In this document: one piece after another, positions 1-9,594 of the stretch
Numbering within the stretch: the stretch's first letter is position 1
How the letters are laid out: every line of letters begins with the position of its first letter
NCBI GenBank assembly: GCA_025201845.1
Contig: MU603949.1
Coordinates: 84,530-148,529 of the forward strand
Source: Martensiomyces pterosporus
Taxonomy: Eukaryota > Kickxellomycota > Kickxellomycetes > Kickxellales > Kickxellaceae
Direction of reading: 5' to 3'
Length of the DNA: 64,000 bases
Translations under genes and position numbers: made by a program
The notes under the pieces: generated by a model
The model's input: the letters and a program-made list of their open reading frames with translations, nothing else
Database searches by the model: none
What the model was told of the DNA's origin: nothing

Positions 1-776
1 TTCTGCATGTGCAAGCTGCCACACTAAAACAAAGCAGGTTCAGCGTGACATTAGTAGTAATAGATAGAGATTATCTGCCATCCCTACCTTCCACGGACAC
101 CCAGTGAGGTTATTGGAAACCTGCTGACTGCTCTGAAGACAAGCAGCCCGCATGGCGCTATAGTTAGCCTGCTTTGCCTCTGGTCAGCCGTTGCATGCGC
201 AAGCAATCGCTGGCAGTTGACCATGACAGAGGCTGCGAGGCTGGTGGAATCGATATGGCAGATGCGCAGCCATTTATAATCACATTCATTCCTGTTCTTT
301 TTCTGGCTCGCGAGCACCGCGTCTGAGTTGTATGTTTGAGTTTTGGCTGATTGTGTGTCGGCAGACAACAGAGCAAAATGCAATCTCGATTGTGGCGCAC
401 TGCCGACGCCGTGCTATAATGCAGCGGCGAATCAACAAACGATCCCATTCATGTGTATTACCAAAGATCAATGCACGCTTTTTATATAATGCAGCGCGAC
501 GGCAATGTGCGCACACAACATCACGATGGCCGTTGTCTTGATGCCAATTTTCCTTAGCCTTCTCCACAAGGTGTGCTCGATATGGCGCAATCAAATCTGT
601 CCAAGCGAAGAGAACACGTATATAGAAAACAATCCTCTGTGCTCAATGCATAAGTGCTTTTTTTCTTTCCTGTTCTATTCATGCGATCAAATGAAATGCA
701 ATTGGCAAACAATATTAGATATGTGTAGCAAACAACCAACGTATTAATGAACTGCTCATTCCCCCCTGTATAATAC

Positions 777-806
777 ACACACGTGTGTCAATCGGTGCGT
801 GCACGC
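777..806. promoter_or_regulatory. Paired palindromes with E-box core
   Basis: Positions 777-788 read ACACACGTGTGT, a perfect palindrome with CACGTG in its centre (780-785), the core bound by bHLH and some bZIP factors. Positions 797-806 read GCGTGCACGC, a second perfect palindrome 20 bp away. They lie about 400 bp upstream of the receptor start. A regulatory role is inferred from symmetry only. Confidence 0.3.
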
Positions 807-1012
807 GTGCCAGTGTGGTGGCTGGGCAAGATAGGCGCTGGGTGAACCAGCCGTGGCAATTGCAGCATTGACAAAAACCATACACGCCATTTTGAGTCCT
901 TGGTCGAGCTCAAGCATCTCAGAAAAAGAAAACACATACCCTTGTTCTCGTGACTACCAGCGACAAACGGTGGCCAGGCTGCCGTCACCTTCGGTCCACC
1001 CAGGTAACGCCG

Positions 1013-1020
1013 TATATAAG
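1013..1020 (+). promoter_or_regulatory. TATA box of the receptor gene
   Basis: TATATAAG lies 183 bp upstream of the ATG at 1203 and is followed by a pyrimidine-rich leader. This spacing allows a 5' UTR of roughly 150 nt. Confidence 0.45.
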
Positions 1021-1202
1021 CGCTGCTTGCGGCTTGTCTTCATCCTTCAGCCAGCTGCCGCCCTTCTTATTGCCTGCTTTGTTTCTTCAGAAACGCATTA
1101 ACGACGTAACGACACTAGATAGCTCTAGCTTTGCCATTTTACGACACCCTCTTTGCTTTCTTACCCTTTTACGAACTTTATTTGATTGCACGCCAGCTAA
1201 AG

Positions 1203-2420
1203 ATGTCCTCTACACTTCTCAGATACGATGTCTTTGTGCCCGAGTTGGACGCATTGCCCCAGCCGGCGATCGCTAATCTCAACATTGCTTCAGTAGCAGT
1301 TTCCACATTCATGCTCATACTTGCTGTTTGGTGCAAATGCCGTCTCTGCAACGCACACACAGACGGACTCCGGTGCCGCGCACTCATCGTCCTCTCCCTC
1401 TCGAACGCCTGCTACTCCATCAGCCAAATATCCCTGGTCGGTCGTCCGATGGATGCATCAAACTCGCTGAGTGTTCGCATGGCCGCATTCGTGTCCACAT
1501 TTTCGCTCGTGCTGAATGGCCTTTTGGTGGCCTGCGCAATCGGGCTTGATGCCGCTGTGCGCTACGGGCTGCGCAGCTTTGGGCTCGCTCGCAGGCTGAG
1601 CGACTGCTACGAGGTTGTGTGCTTCCTCATTGCATTGTCGGTCAGCCAGCCGATGCTCTACGTCTTCGATGTATTTCAGTGGACAGGCAGTGCAGTCACT
1701 GTTGACACCGACAAAGCGTCGTTTGACGCAGCCGTGTGGATGTTTGAGTCTCTGTGGATCGTCTTGTCGATGGCGGTGATGTGTGCATCTGTGGCATTTG
1801 CCCTCCTAAAGGCGAGGAAAATAACCAGATGCTCCTCCGGAAACCGGTCGAACGAGTCGGTGGAATCCGTGCTGGGCACCGCCATGAGTATCCGTGGCCG
1901 CGTGTGCGTGGCCGTCTGCTACGTGATCGCCCTGATGGCGCTTCTTGTGTGGAAGGTCGCGTTCCGAATCAGCGGGTCGCAGTCTGCCTGGCTCCTACGC
2001 ACATCAGGTATCTGCGAGCCATTGCAGGCAATTGTGCTATTGCTGGTGTTCATCCTGGACATATTTGTGAATATCTCTCAGCGGCCTGAGTGGCTGCGCG
2101 TGGCCGGTGGTGGCTCGTCGGCTGTGTCGTCGGCCTCCAGCGCGACCACGGCGTTTGGGCAAGAAAACAGGAGCTTTACAAGCTGGGGCAAGCACGAGAA
2201 CACTAGGTGGCAGAACAAGGACGGGTGTGGATCGCCGAAGAGCGGCATGGCGCCGACAGACGAGGACATCAAGATGTGGATGAACGAGATCAGGCAGTGC
2301 TACATTAGGTCCGACATTAGCTACTACGAGAACGAAGACTACAGCGTTTCCGATATCTCATATGACAGCATCCCTGAGAGCTGCTCGGCGTCGGTGGTGA
2401 TGCAGCCTCTCTCTCAGTAG
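1203..2420 (+). CDS. Seven-transmembrane receptor-like protein (GPCR)
   Basis: The product is 405 aa from the ATG at 1203; the open frame reaches upstream to 1131 but has no ATG there. Seven hydrophobic segments can be read, approximately at residues 27-47, 61-82, 93-125, 140-162, 186-216, 240-262 and 276-298. They are followed by a hydrophilic, Ser/Gly-rich and then acidic tail of about 110 residues with tyrosines near the end. This is the layout of fungal Git3/cAMP-receptor-like GPCRs that signal through a heterotrimeric G protein. The segments TM3 (VRMAAFVSTFSLVLNG) and TM7 (ILDIFVNISQRPEW) look receptor-like. No ligand can be inferred. Another 7-TM family remains possible. Confidence 0.65.
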   Translation: MSSTLLRYDVFVPELDALPQPAIANLNIASVAVSTFMLILAVWCKCRLCNAHTDGLRCRALIVLSLSNACYSISQISLVGRPMDASNSLSVRMAAFVSTFSLVLNGLLVACAIGLDAAVRYGLRSFGLARRLSDCYEVVCFLIALSVSQPMLYVFDVFQWTGSAVTVDTDKASFDAAVWMFESLWIVLSMAVMCASVAFALLKARKITRCSSGNRSNESVESVLGTAMSIRGRVCVAVCYVIALMALLVWKVAFRISGSQSAWLLRTSGICEPLQAIVLLLVFILDIFVNISQRPEWLRVAGGGSSAVSSASSATTAFGQENRSFTSWGKHENTRWQNKDGCGSPKSGMAPTDEDIKMWMNEIRQCYIRSDISYYENEDYSVSDISYDSIPESCSASVVMQPLSQ

Positions 2421-2841
2421 CCCCAGTGCCCGAGTAGGCTTGTCCTCATTTCGTCGTACTAGTTTCAGCCTCACACCAGCAGGCGCCCAGTGGACACTGC
2501 ACTGGAAGCTGAAGGGGACACAGGGGACGGGTCCCCAGTTGAGTCTGGTCTGCAAATTAGAGCAAATTATTTGAGCAAATTTTTTTCGCCTGGCTGTTCA
2601 GTGGAGTGCGAAAAAAATACTTGCACTCCACCTCAGAAAAATAGCTGTGGGGGAAGAGCTGCTGCTACAAAGTGGCTCTAATCGCAGAGCCAGAATTTCG
2701 CCAGCACCCTTTGCTTCTTTTTGGCTGTTTAAAAACTCGCTTTATTATTAGTGCCACCTATACTTTTTTTTGGTTCTCTCCTGTTCCATATACACCCATT
2801 CACTTGTATATTCCTTCACAGCACTCTATACTAGGAACGCG
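2421..2841. other. Intergenic region between receptor and GAR1, with hairpins
   Basis: About 420 bp without a gene. It carries the receptor 3' end, a GGGGAC/GTCCCC hairpin (2523-2536), the two overlapping inverted repeats listed separately (2579-2631), and a T-rich then CT-rich leader before GAR1. Confidence 0.6.
2579..2631 (+). repeat. Two overlapping, mutually exclusive inverted repeats
   Basis: Arm pair A is 2579-2589 with 2608-2618 (ATTTTTTTCGC and GCGAAAAAAAT, 11 bp perfect, 18-nt loop). Arm pair B is 2601-2609 with 2623-2631 (GTGGAGTGC and GCACTCCAC, 9 bp perfect, 13-nt loop). The pairs share 2608-2609 and interleave, so an RNA could form only one fully at a time. They lie about 210 bp upstream of the GAR1 ATG and 160 bp past the receptor stop. 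Confidence 0.5.
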
Positions 2842-3498
2842 ATGTCTAGAGGAGGATTCGGAGGACGCGGGGGCGGTCGCGGTGGGTTCAGCCGTGGCGG
2901 CGGACGAGGAGGGTTCCATGGAGCCCAGGGGTCCTTTGGGCCTCCGGACACAGTGTTTGAGATGGGCACGTACCTGCACTCGTGCGAGGGCGAGATGGTG
3001 TGCAAGTCGACGAACGAGAAGGTCCCCTACTTCAATGCCCCGATCTACCTGGAGAACAAGACGCAGATCGGCAAGGTCGACGAGATCCTGGGCCCCATCA
3101 ACGAGGTGTACTTCACTGTGAAGATGCAGGAGGGCGTGGTTGCTGACTCGTTCAAGGCCAACGACAAAGTGTATATTGGCGCGGACAGGCTCCTCCCCCT
3201 CGAGAGGTTCCTCCCCAAGCCTGCGCCTGTGGGCGGCAAGGTGAAGAAGCGCGGTGGCGCTGCTGCGGGTGGCCGCGGCGGGCGTGGCGGTGCCCGTGGT
3301 GGGTTTGGTGGACGTGGTGGTGCCCGCGGAGGATTTAGCCGTGGTGGTGGTGGTGGTGGCCGTGGTGGGTTCAGCCGCGGCGGTGGTCGCGGGGGCTTTG
3401 GCGGTGGTCGCGGAGGCTTTGGCGGTGGCCGCGGAGGCTTTGGCGGTGGCCGCGGGGGATTTGGCGGTGGTCGCGGACGTGGCCGCGGCGGCTACTAA
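2842..3498 (+). CDS. GAR1: H/ACA snoRNP subunit Gar1
   Basis: The product is 218 aa. It has an N-terminal GGF/RGG-rich arm (residues 2-32), a central Gar1 beta-barrel (about 35-135; [38 protein letters not shown], the [13 protein letters not shown] stretch) and a C-terminal RGG/FGG tail (about 140-218). This is the classic GAR-core-GAR layout. Gar1 binds Cbf5/dyskerin in box H/ACA particles that pseudouridylate rRNA in the nucleolus. The ATG at 2842 was chosen because the core is preceded by a proper RGG arm; the in-frame upstream extension is T-rich leader. A second H/ACA subunit, NHP2, is at 44964 in this window. Confidence 0.97.
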   Translation: MSRGGFGGRGGGRGGFSRGGGRGGFHGAQGSFGPPDTVFEMGTYLHSCEGEMVCKSTNEKVPYFNAPIYLENKTQIGKVDEILGPINEVYFTVKMQEGVVADSFKANDKVYIGADRLLPLERFLPKPAPVGGKVKKRGGAAAGGRGGRGGARGGFGGRGGARGGFSRGGGGGGRGGFSRGGGRGGFGGGRGGFGGGRGGFGGGRGGFGGGRGRGRGGY

Positions 3499-3806
3499 AT
3501 GGCCTGCGCGTCTCCGACCAGCTCTCCTGCCAGATCTGTGCATAGCACGCCTCAAAATCTATCTCTGGCTTTTCTTTCTCTTCTCTCTCTTTTTTAAAAC
3601 ACGCAGCGGATGACGTCTGCGATCTCTCTTTTCTCTCGGTTTTATTGCTATCTACTTCCGCACCATCCTTCCTGCCAGCACATCCAGCAGTGCCCTGCGG
3701 GTGCTGAGAGCTGCGAGGTCAGACACGAAATGCATGTGGGTGGAACAAGGTGTTTATTCAAAGGATCTTGCTGTCGGTGTGTAGGGAGCAGCCGCGCCAT
3801 TAGGGT
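3499..3806. other. Convergent 3' region of GAR1 and the TMEM42-like gene
   Basis: The 308 bp between two convergent stop codons are CT-rich, with a run of Ts before 3597. No gene is seen. Confidence 0.6.
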
Positions 3807-4367
3807 CTACTGGGTCTTCTTGGTTTCCTCGCCCTTGGGAGCCTTATACCCGTTGACCTCAAACGCATGATCGGGGCTCTCCTTCACAAATTCCACGCTC
3901 TTCTCCGAGTTCAGCAGCGTCAGTCCCAGCGCAATGAGAGTGGCGCCGCACCACCACCTCATTGACAGCACATCGCCAAAGAGATACACACCGAATGCGG
4001 CGGTGGTGACAAAGTTGCTCACAGTCTGGAGCATCATCACACGCGGAGTAGAGTCGCCATACCTCAGGGCTTTGGTGAAGAACAGCCACATGAAGAAGTT
4101 GGCCGCCGCAATGCCCAGAAGCATGATGCCGCGGGTCATAAACGCCAGCAGGGCGATGTCGGCTTTGGGCATCACCTGGTGCACGGCCTCGGTTATCAGG
4201 GAGGTGTTGCGATCCACAGCCAGCTTGGCGCTGACGCTGCTGAGGGCTGCGAAGAACCCGCCGGCGATGGCAAAGAAGTTGGAGGGCGCCAGGACATACT
4301 TGTGCTCTGGCGGGTTGATCTTGTTGGGGTACTGCTCGGCGAAGTGGTCAAGCTGGATTTCGGGCAT
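3807..4367 (-). CDS. TMEM42-like EamA/DMT-type membrane protein
   Basis: The product is 186 aa. It has about four hydrophobic segments: residues 30-52 (FFAIAGGFFAALSSVSAKLA), 75-98, 103-127 and 133-152, with the family-typical small N-terminal half of the drug/metabolite transporter fold. The pattern GFFAALSSVSAKLA, the central NFFMWLFFTKALRYG and the C-terminal ALGLTLLNSE fit the TMEM42 family, single-domain EamA-like proteins usually around 150-190 aa. The tail is short, charged and Lys-rich (EETKKTQ). Substrate and compartment are unknown. It converges with GAR1, and its start lies about 530 bp beyond the next gene's 3' end. Confidence 0.75.
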   Translation of the reverse strand: MPEIQLDHFAEQYPNKINPPEHKYVLAPSNFFAIAGGFFAALSSVSAKLAVDRNTSLITEAVHQVMPKADIALLAFMTRGIMLLGIAAANFFMWLFFTKALRYGDSTPRVMMLQTVSNFVTTAAFGVYLFGDVLSMRWWCGATLIALGLTLLNSEKSVEFVKESPDHAFEVNGYKAPKGEETKKTQ

Positions 4368-4898
4368 GGCTGGTGCTGTGGAATTCGAATGTAGCGGTGA
4401 GGGGTTTTATACAAAGTGAAGTGAAGGGGACGAAGAGAATAGCGAAAAGAGCAGCTGGTTTTGTCTCGAGGAAGAGCAAAAGGAGAAGGCCCGCTGGGAT
4501 AGCTCCCCTGTCTCCCTGCTGCTTTCCTCTTCAGCGATGGCAGGGGGTGGAATGGGAAGCGGCGTGTCAGCTGCTGTTTGCTTGTTTTTACAGCTGCTTG
4601 GACTGGCTGGCCGATTTGTCTGTCCGTGCAGCCTGGATGGAAGTGGTCCCACTTTTCCAAGCTCGACGGATTTTATTTTGGCTCTGAGTCGCCCTTTTGA
4701 GGGCCGGCATGGCGCGGCTGCCAACTCGGGTGCGCTGCATCTGGGGGCCAGCAGTCTGCAGAACCGCCGATTCCGCTTTCGCTGTCCCCTGCCCAAGAGG
4801 CAGCACGCAGAAGGATGTGCGGATAAATTGGATCATTTGTTACAGAGTCGTAATGGTGAGAAAGGGTAAAAGTGTGTCCTGGGTTTTGCAAAAGATGA
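4368..4898. other. Intergenic region 5' of the TMEM42-like gene
   Basis: The 531 bp contain the promoter and leader of the minus-strand TMEM42-like gene and the 3' end of the next minus-strand gene. Short ORFs on both strands show no protein-like pattern. Confidence 0.55.
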
Positions 4899-6944
4899 TC
4901 AGAGAGCAAACAGGATGTGCGCCTGCTGCTTAGACTGCGAGTCCAGTGTGTGCGACGCCGTGCGCTGAGCAGACGAGCCGCTGTTGGTGGCCGTGGCCGA
5001 ACTGTCGTCGGCAATCTCGCCATCCTCCAGCTCGTCCTCGTCGTCCTCGTCGTCCTCGTCTTCCTCCAAGATGCTGTCAAAGCGGGATGTAGGGTGGGCT
5101 GCAGGCGTAGGCGGCAAGGAGATGGGCGGCAAGGCGTCGACCTTGCCAGCAGCCGCTACATCGCTGCTTGGTGTCTTGGTGCTCTGTGCCGATTGCTGTT
5201 GGGGATGGCCCAGTGCGCGCATCGACGAGATCATGTCCTGCAGACGCCGCATCGCCAAGCTCTCGTTGCCGCCGGCACCCTCCTCACTGCCCGGTCGCTG
5301 CTGCATTTGGCGAGCTGGTGTCGCAGGGGTAGATGGACCAGCAGCCTCGGCAGAGCTGGTTGAAACAGATGAGCGCGGCGCATTCTCCGTTGCAGTTGCC
5401 GAGGATGGTGGCAGCTCCTCCGCACCCGGTTTCTGGAACATAATGGCGGGGATCCGGATCGAGTGGCTCGGATCCACAGCCAGCCCCACATTCGACACTG
5501 ACGCCCTACGAGTTGCAAAGTAGCCGCCATTCGCGTACGTATTGGCCTGCACCGCCCCGCTAGCCAGGCCACTTCTGGAGAGCAAGGGCACGTGTGGGGC
5601 AAGGACGTTCCCAGGCCTCGACTGGGCCATGGAGATCCGCAACCCAGTCATGCTGATATGCGACGACACCGACTGGCTCCGTCCACGCGGCACCGCCCCG
5701 CTCCCGGCTGGAATGGACTCGGGCACAGAAGCCGTGGCCGACGAGAGCCTGCGTGGCTGGGTAGGATGGAGGAGGGGGTTGCCAAACTGTGCTGATGATA
5801 CTGACCGCTGCCGCGCCGCCACTACTGCAGCCGGCGAAAGACCCGCACGAGTGCCCGGTGCAAAGGGAGCCGGCGCGGAGAGCGGCGTGGTAGGCGCGTG
5901 CGACGCGCTGACAGCACGCAGACCAGCGTAGACACGCGCGTTGGGGTGCATGAATGGCTGCGTGGCGCCGAAACCCAGGGGCGTCGTGGCATCCGCGAAC
6001 TGGGCTGGATACTTGGCGCGGCTGCTGAACTGGCTGACTGAGGCCGAGGCTGAGGCTGAGGCTGAGGCGCGGTGTGGCGCCATGCCATTTACACGCTGCT
6101 GCTGCTGCTGGATTCCCTGGAGTGGGCCTGCAGATGAAACCTGCTCGCTCGGAGGGTTGAAGAGAACGCGAGCGCGACCGTTTTCTCCAGCAACAATCAT
6201 TGCCTGCGGCAGCAGGTTACTGCTAGGTGCCAGCAAGCCGACCTCCACCGCTGCAGCGTCAGGGGCGGGGGCTGGAGGGAGTAGCACTGCGGGTGTTGGC
6301 ACAGGAGCCTCCGCAGACTTGGATTCTTCGGCGAGGAGCGCGTTGCTACCGTCGGAGTTCTTCTTTTGCTGCTGCTGCTGCTGCTGCTGCTTATTGCTAC
6401 CCCGATGATGCGCGCTCCTTCTGTCCTGCTTCTTCTTCTCCTGGTCTCCCGGCGCAGCAGCCTCATCGCTAGCAGCAGCTGAAGGCTGTGCGGAAGCAGC
6501 GGTAGTGCGGCGACGGGAGTTTCTGCCTGACCGCTTACCCTGCTGCTGCTTGTTTTCTGCCTCAGCGTCAGCATTAGCACCTACAGACGACTGGGGCTTT
6601 TGCTTTTTGCTCTGCGCAGACTTGTTGCTCTTGACCTTTGGCTCGCCACTGTCACTAGACAATTGGCTCCTGGTGCTGTCAGCAGCAGGTGGAGCAGCCA
6701 CCGCCACTGCCGGGCTGTTGGTCTTTTTCGCCTGCGATTTGCGCGACTGACCGCCTCTTCCTTGCGCTCTTTTGCCGTCCTGCTTCCTGGGGCGGCTGCC
6801 CTGCGTCTTGGACCCAGAACCCTCCGCTGCTTTTTTCGATGAGCGCGGTGCGGACGCTCCGCCGGTGGACTCTGACGGAGCAGGCGAGGTTGCGCGAGAA
6901 TTGGATTCGCTGGGGAGCGAGGGGAACGGGCGGGGCGCCGACAT
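4899..6944 (-). CDS. Disordered basic low-complexity protein, function unknown
   Basis: The 681-aa product begins with MSAPRPFPSLPSESNSRA. The first 200 residues are Ser/Lys/Arg/Gly-rich and carry a run of eight Gln (codons at 6367-6390) and repeated basic patches (SGRNSRRRTT, KKKQDRRSAHHRG). The middle is Ala/Pro/Ser-rich with an AS dipeptide repeat. The C-terminal part has a short hydrophobic/helical segment (AMRRLQDMISSMRALG) and an acidic stretch (EEDEDDEDDEDE). No folded domain is recognised. Composition suggests an RNA- or chromatin-associated, nuclear or cytoplasmic disordered protein, but this is inference. It is a single uninterrupted frame with an ATG at a plausible distance from its promoter, so it is likely a real gene. 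Confidence 0.6.
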   Translation of the reverse strand: MSAPRPFPSLPSESNSRATSPAPSESTGGASAPRSSKKAAEGSGSKTQGSRPRKQDGKRAQGRGGQSRKSQAKKTNSPAVAVAAPPAADSTRSQLSSDSGEPKVKSNKSAQSKKQKPQSSVGANADAEAENKQQQGKRSGRNSRRRTTAASAQPSAAASDEAAAPGDQEKKKQDRRSAHHRGSNKQQQQQQQQKKNSDGSNALLAEESKSAEAPVPTPAVLLPPAPAPDAAAVEVGLLAPSSNLLPQAMIVAGENGRARVLFNPPSEQVSSAGPLQGIQQQQQRVNGMAPHRASASASASASVSQFSSRAKYPAQFADATTPLGFGATQPFMHPNARVYAGLRAVSASHAPTTPLSAPAPFAPGTRAGLSPAAVVAARQRSVSSAQFGNPLLHPTQPRRLSSATASVPESIPAGSGAVPRGRSQSVSSHISMTGLRISMAQSRPGNVLAPHVPLLSRSGLASGAVQANTYANGGYFATRRASVSNVGLAVDPSHSIRIPAIMFQKPGAEELPPSSATATENAPRSSVSTSSAEAAGPSTPATPARQMQQRPGSEEGAGGNESLAMRRLQDMISSMRALGHPQQQSAQSTKTPSSDVAAAGKVDALPPISLPPTPAAHPTSRFDSILEEDEDDEDDEDELEDGEIADDSSATATNSGSSAQRTASHTLDSQSKQQAHILFAL

Positions 6945-7656
6945 CGTCTTCAGTTTACCGGTTCGTCTGCGGAGTGGGTGCTTATATAGGAGGATGCCAG
7001 CGTGGGCCTACGAGAGGGCGGATAGATACAAATGGAAATATAGTGCGTTGCAATAAATAATAAGGACGTTAAATCGATATACGTGGACCGACGTACAAAG
7101 CTAGGAGGGCGGGTAAGGAGATGCGTAGAGTAAGAGTGAGGGGATAAGACCTGGAGAAGACCTGGAGAAGAGATACGAAAAGAGATATGAGGAGAGAGGG
7201 GCGGCCTGGGTCCAGCAAATTCGCCCAGGCATTAAAGGGCTGTTTACTGGTCTGGCACCGCAACAGCAAAACACAAATACGGAGTCCCAAATCGAGTCAG
7301 CTGAGTAGCAATGGAAAATGGCTGCCGCTGTTTTGCTGTGGTGTCAATCCCCTTGCGAAAATTAACAAGTGGGCAATCCGCATGTATGCAGCCTTGGCCA
7401 GTCCCAGCCCGCCAAGCAGCTCGCCCAAGCCAAAGCGGAGGGAGGCTTTCGGTGTTATCGGTTGCTGCTCGTGCAGGACGGGCACCAAGAGGGAGGCGGC
7501 GCAGCAGCACGCATTTTCGCTTCAGTTGCGGTGGCTACAGCACAAAGTCCGCCATTGGGCTCGCTGCAGAGAGCTCAGCCACAAAGCCCAGCAGAAAGCA
7601 GTAGACTCGCTCAATTACAAGGTGTATTCCACGCAACACGCCCAGACAGAAGCCAT
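6945..7656. other. Intergenic region between two minus-strand genes
   Basis: The 712 bp contain the promoter of the disordered-protein gene (TATATAGG near 6983 reads as CCTATATAAG on the minus strand) and the 3' flank of the siderophore synthetase. A directly repeated AGACCTGGAGA occurs at about 7147-7170. No gene is seen. Confidence 0.5.
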
Positions 7657-9594
7657 CTACGACGCAGGGTGGACTATCCCCTGCGCCTCGTCCTGGTAGA
7701 ACAAGATGTTGGGCACACTAGTGTACACATAGTTTCTATAAAGGCCGCCCAGCTTCATTGACACAAAGCTCTTCAGCTTGACCTCCCTCTGCGTCCACGC
7801 CTCCCACAGCCCACACCCTCTGGGCACCACCCTTTCAAACTCCTGCCTGACAACCTGCCACCCACCGCCAGAGTAGTGCAGCTCCAGGGCACGCACCAGA
7901 CGGTAGATCTGGCACTGGATCAGCGTGTGGAACGCAACCCCATACACCTCATCCAGGCTCTCCGCCGACGTGCTGTTCCCCTCGAGCATCGGGATCTCTG
8001 CTCCGCCCGTGGCCCTCCTAAACGACTCCATGTGGACCATGATCCCGCCAAAGTCTCTGATGACGAACCCCACGGGCTGGCCCGACCGTGCATCGAACCG
8101 CACCAGGGTGTTCTGCTGGTGCGCCTCAAACGCAAATCCGTGCGACATGAGGGGTGGCAAGAATGCGTCGAACAGCTTGGCCACATACGCCCTCAGAAAC
8201 TCCCTTCTCTTCTCAGCCGTATCCAATCCCCACTTGGTGCACACCACGCTGCGCCCGCTGCCGTCGCGCTCGGTGAGTGCCGCCGCCACAACCGCCCGCT
8301 CGTCCTCGCTCTGGTCCCTGCACAGCTTCTGCGCACTCAGTCTCACGATGCACGCCAAGTACTTGGCCACATCGTTGTCGCTGTGGCGCAAGATGACGCT
8401 CGCAGGCTCATCGGCAACCAGGGGCGCGCCAGGCATGTCCTCAAGCATCCCATGCACAAAAGAGGATAGCCGTGGGCCCAGATATGCAGACCACGCGCTC
8501 ACCGTCCTCAGAGCCGATGTGGTCTTTGCGCCCAGTGGGAGCTTGATGTCCAGTCCGCTGTCCAAGAGCGCTACGGGCGAGACTGTGCGCAGGGAGGCTT
8601 GTGCCTCGGCTGGCGATTCGAATGGCAAGGGGCGGGCGAATGGGAACCGCTCCAGGACCGCCGGCAAATGCAGCGGGTGCACGGGGACAATGACCTCAGC
8701 TGCCTTGTCAACCGTGTCCAGCATAGACGGCGGCTCATTGTCGTCCATATCCACATCATCCTCGCCACCAGCACTTCTGGTTTCAGTGGGTGTGGCGGCA
8801 GCAAATAGCGGGGCGAGCAACTCGTCGTAGCTGCCCTGTACAATCATCTGCTCCCTGGGCACCGCCACGAATCTCAGTGCAATGTGTCTAAACTCCGTCT
8901 GCGGCGTAAACGGCACGAGAGGTGGGACTGCATGCCTGGCGCGATGCATCGGATGCGTGGCATGCCCCTCAACAATGCTCTGCTCCCAGTCAGCGGCTGA
9001 CGAGCCTGCCAGATCCAGCTCGGGCAGCTCCTCTCTGTGCGCGTAGGCATGCTCCTGGTGGAGCATCGAGCTATCCAGCTCCTTGCCCACCGCGTCCACA
9101 TCTTTCATCTTCAGCCCATTCCACTCGCTCACATGCACCAGCAGTTCCAGCGGGCATGTAACCACCGTGCCGGTCCACCGCCCCTGCTGGAGGTTAAGTG
9201 TCGAGGTGCGCCATACCCAGACGCCCAGATCATCCGGGTCCAGCATACAAACGCGGTGCACATTCGCCCATCCCTCGGCGTCCTTCACAACGGGAATGTG
9301 GCGCAGCTGGAAGATAAACGACCCGACTGTCCAGAGATCCTGCACCTCCGCGTTGCATCCCGAGGGGTGCGAGACGATGAGGAAGCTGACAGGGGTGGTG
9401 TTGTTGGCGCGGGTGGTCACGCAGCAGGCGCTGGCCAGCCGCTCGTTCACTAGGCAGGCGAGCAGCCGCGACATGGTGGCGAAGCGCGAGTGGTGGTAGT
9501 GCCCGTTCTTGGTGTTTGGCAGGGCATAGGGGTTGGAGTCGCAGCTGGCCAACAGCTGGCCCAGACCACGCGGAACCTCCAAGACAGCGGCCAT
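7657..9594 (-). CDS. NRPS-independent siderophore (NIS) synthetase, IucA/IucC family
   Basis: The product is 645 aa. Family signatures are clear: WEQSIVEGHATHPMHRAR (about 203-220, the EGHPxHPxxKxR motif), VPVHPLHLPAVLERF (303-317), LDIKLPLGAKTTSALRT (348-364, ATP-binding S-x-RT motif), FEAHQQNTLVRFD and VIRDFGG (H-x-QN and RD catalytic motifs in the FhuF-like C-terminal part). NIS synthetases adenylate a carboxylate such as citrate and condense it with an amine or alcohol; in zygomycete fungi one such enzyme makes rhizoferrin from citrate and putrescine. A rhizoferrin-type role is inference. Two small acidic insertions (about 275-300) are unusual. The gene is intronless and diverges from ZWF1 across 1.5 kb. 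No transporter or reductase for iron is next to it. Confidence 0.92.
   Translation of the reverse strand: MAAVLEVPRGLGQLLASCDSNPYALPNTKNGHYHHSRFATMSRLLACLVNERLASACCVTTRANNTTPVSFLIVSHPSGCNAEVQDLWTVGSFIFQLRHIPVVKDAEGWANVHRVCMLDPDDLGVWVWRTSTLNLQQGRWTGTVVTCPLELLVHVSEWNGLKMKDVDAVGKELDSSMLHQEHAYAHREELPELDLAGSSAADWEQSIVEGHATHPMHRARHAVPPLVPFTPQTEFRHIALRFVAVPREQMIVQGSYDELLAPLFAAATPTETRSAGGEDDVDMDDNEPPSMLDTVDKAAEVIVPVHPLHLPAVLERFPFARPLPFESPAEAQASLRTVSPVALLDSGLDIKLPLGAKTTSALRTVSAWSAYLGPRLSSFVHGMLEDMPGAPLVADEPASVILRHSDNDVAKYLACIVRLSAQKLCRDQSEDERAVVAAALTERDGSGRSVVCTKWGLDTAEKRREFLRAYVAKLFDAFLPPLMSHGFAFEAHQQNTLVRFDARSGQPVGFVIRDFGGIMVHMESFRRATGGAEIPMLEGNSTSAESLDEVYGVAFHTLIQCQIYRLVRALELHYSGGGWQVVRQEFERVVPRGCGLWEAWTQREVKLKSFVSMKLGGLYRNYVYTSVPNILFYQDEAQGIVHPAS

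Larger units (their letters stand above)
1..1202. other. Intergenic region upstream of the 7-TM receptor
   Basis: No convincing coding sequence: the short ORFs here are low in complexity and show no family motif. The stretch holds a 12-bp perfect palindrome (777-788) containing a CACGTG E-box, a 10-bp palindrome (797-806), and a TATA element near 1013 that fits the receptor gene downstream. Confidence 0.6.

Noticed and set aside
2800..3555. 251-codon minus-strand frame rich in Ala/Thr
   Set aside because: It mirrors the RGG-coding repeats of GAR1.
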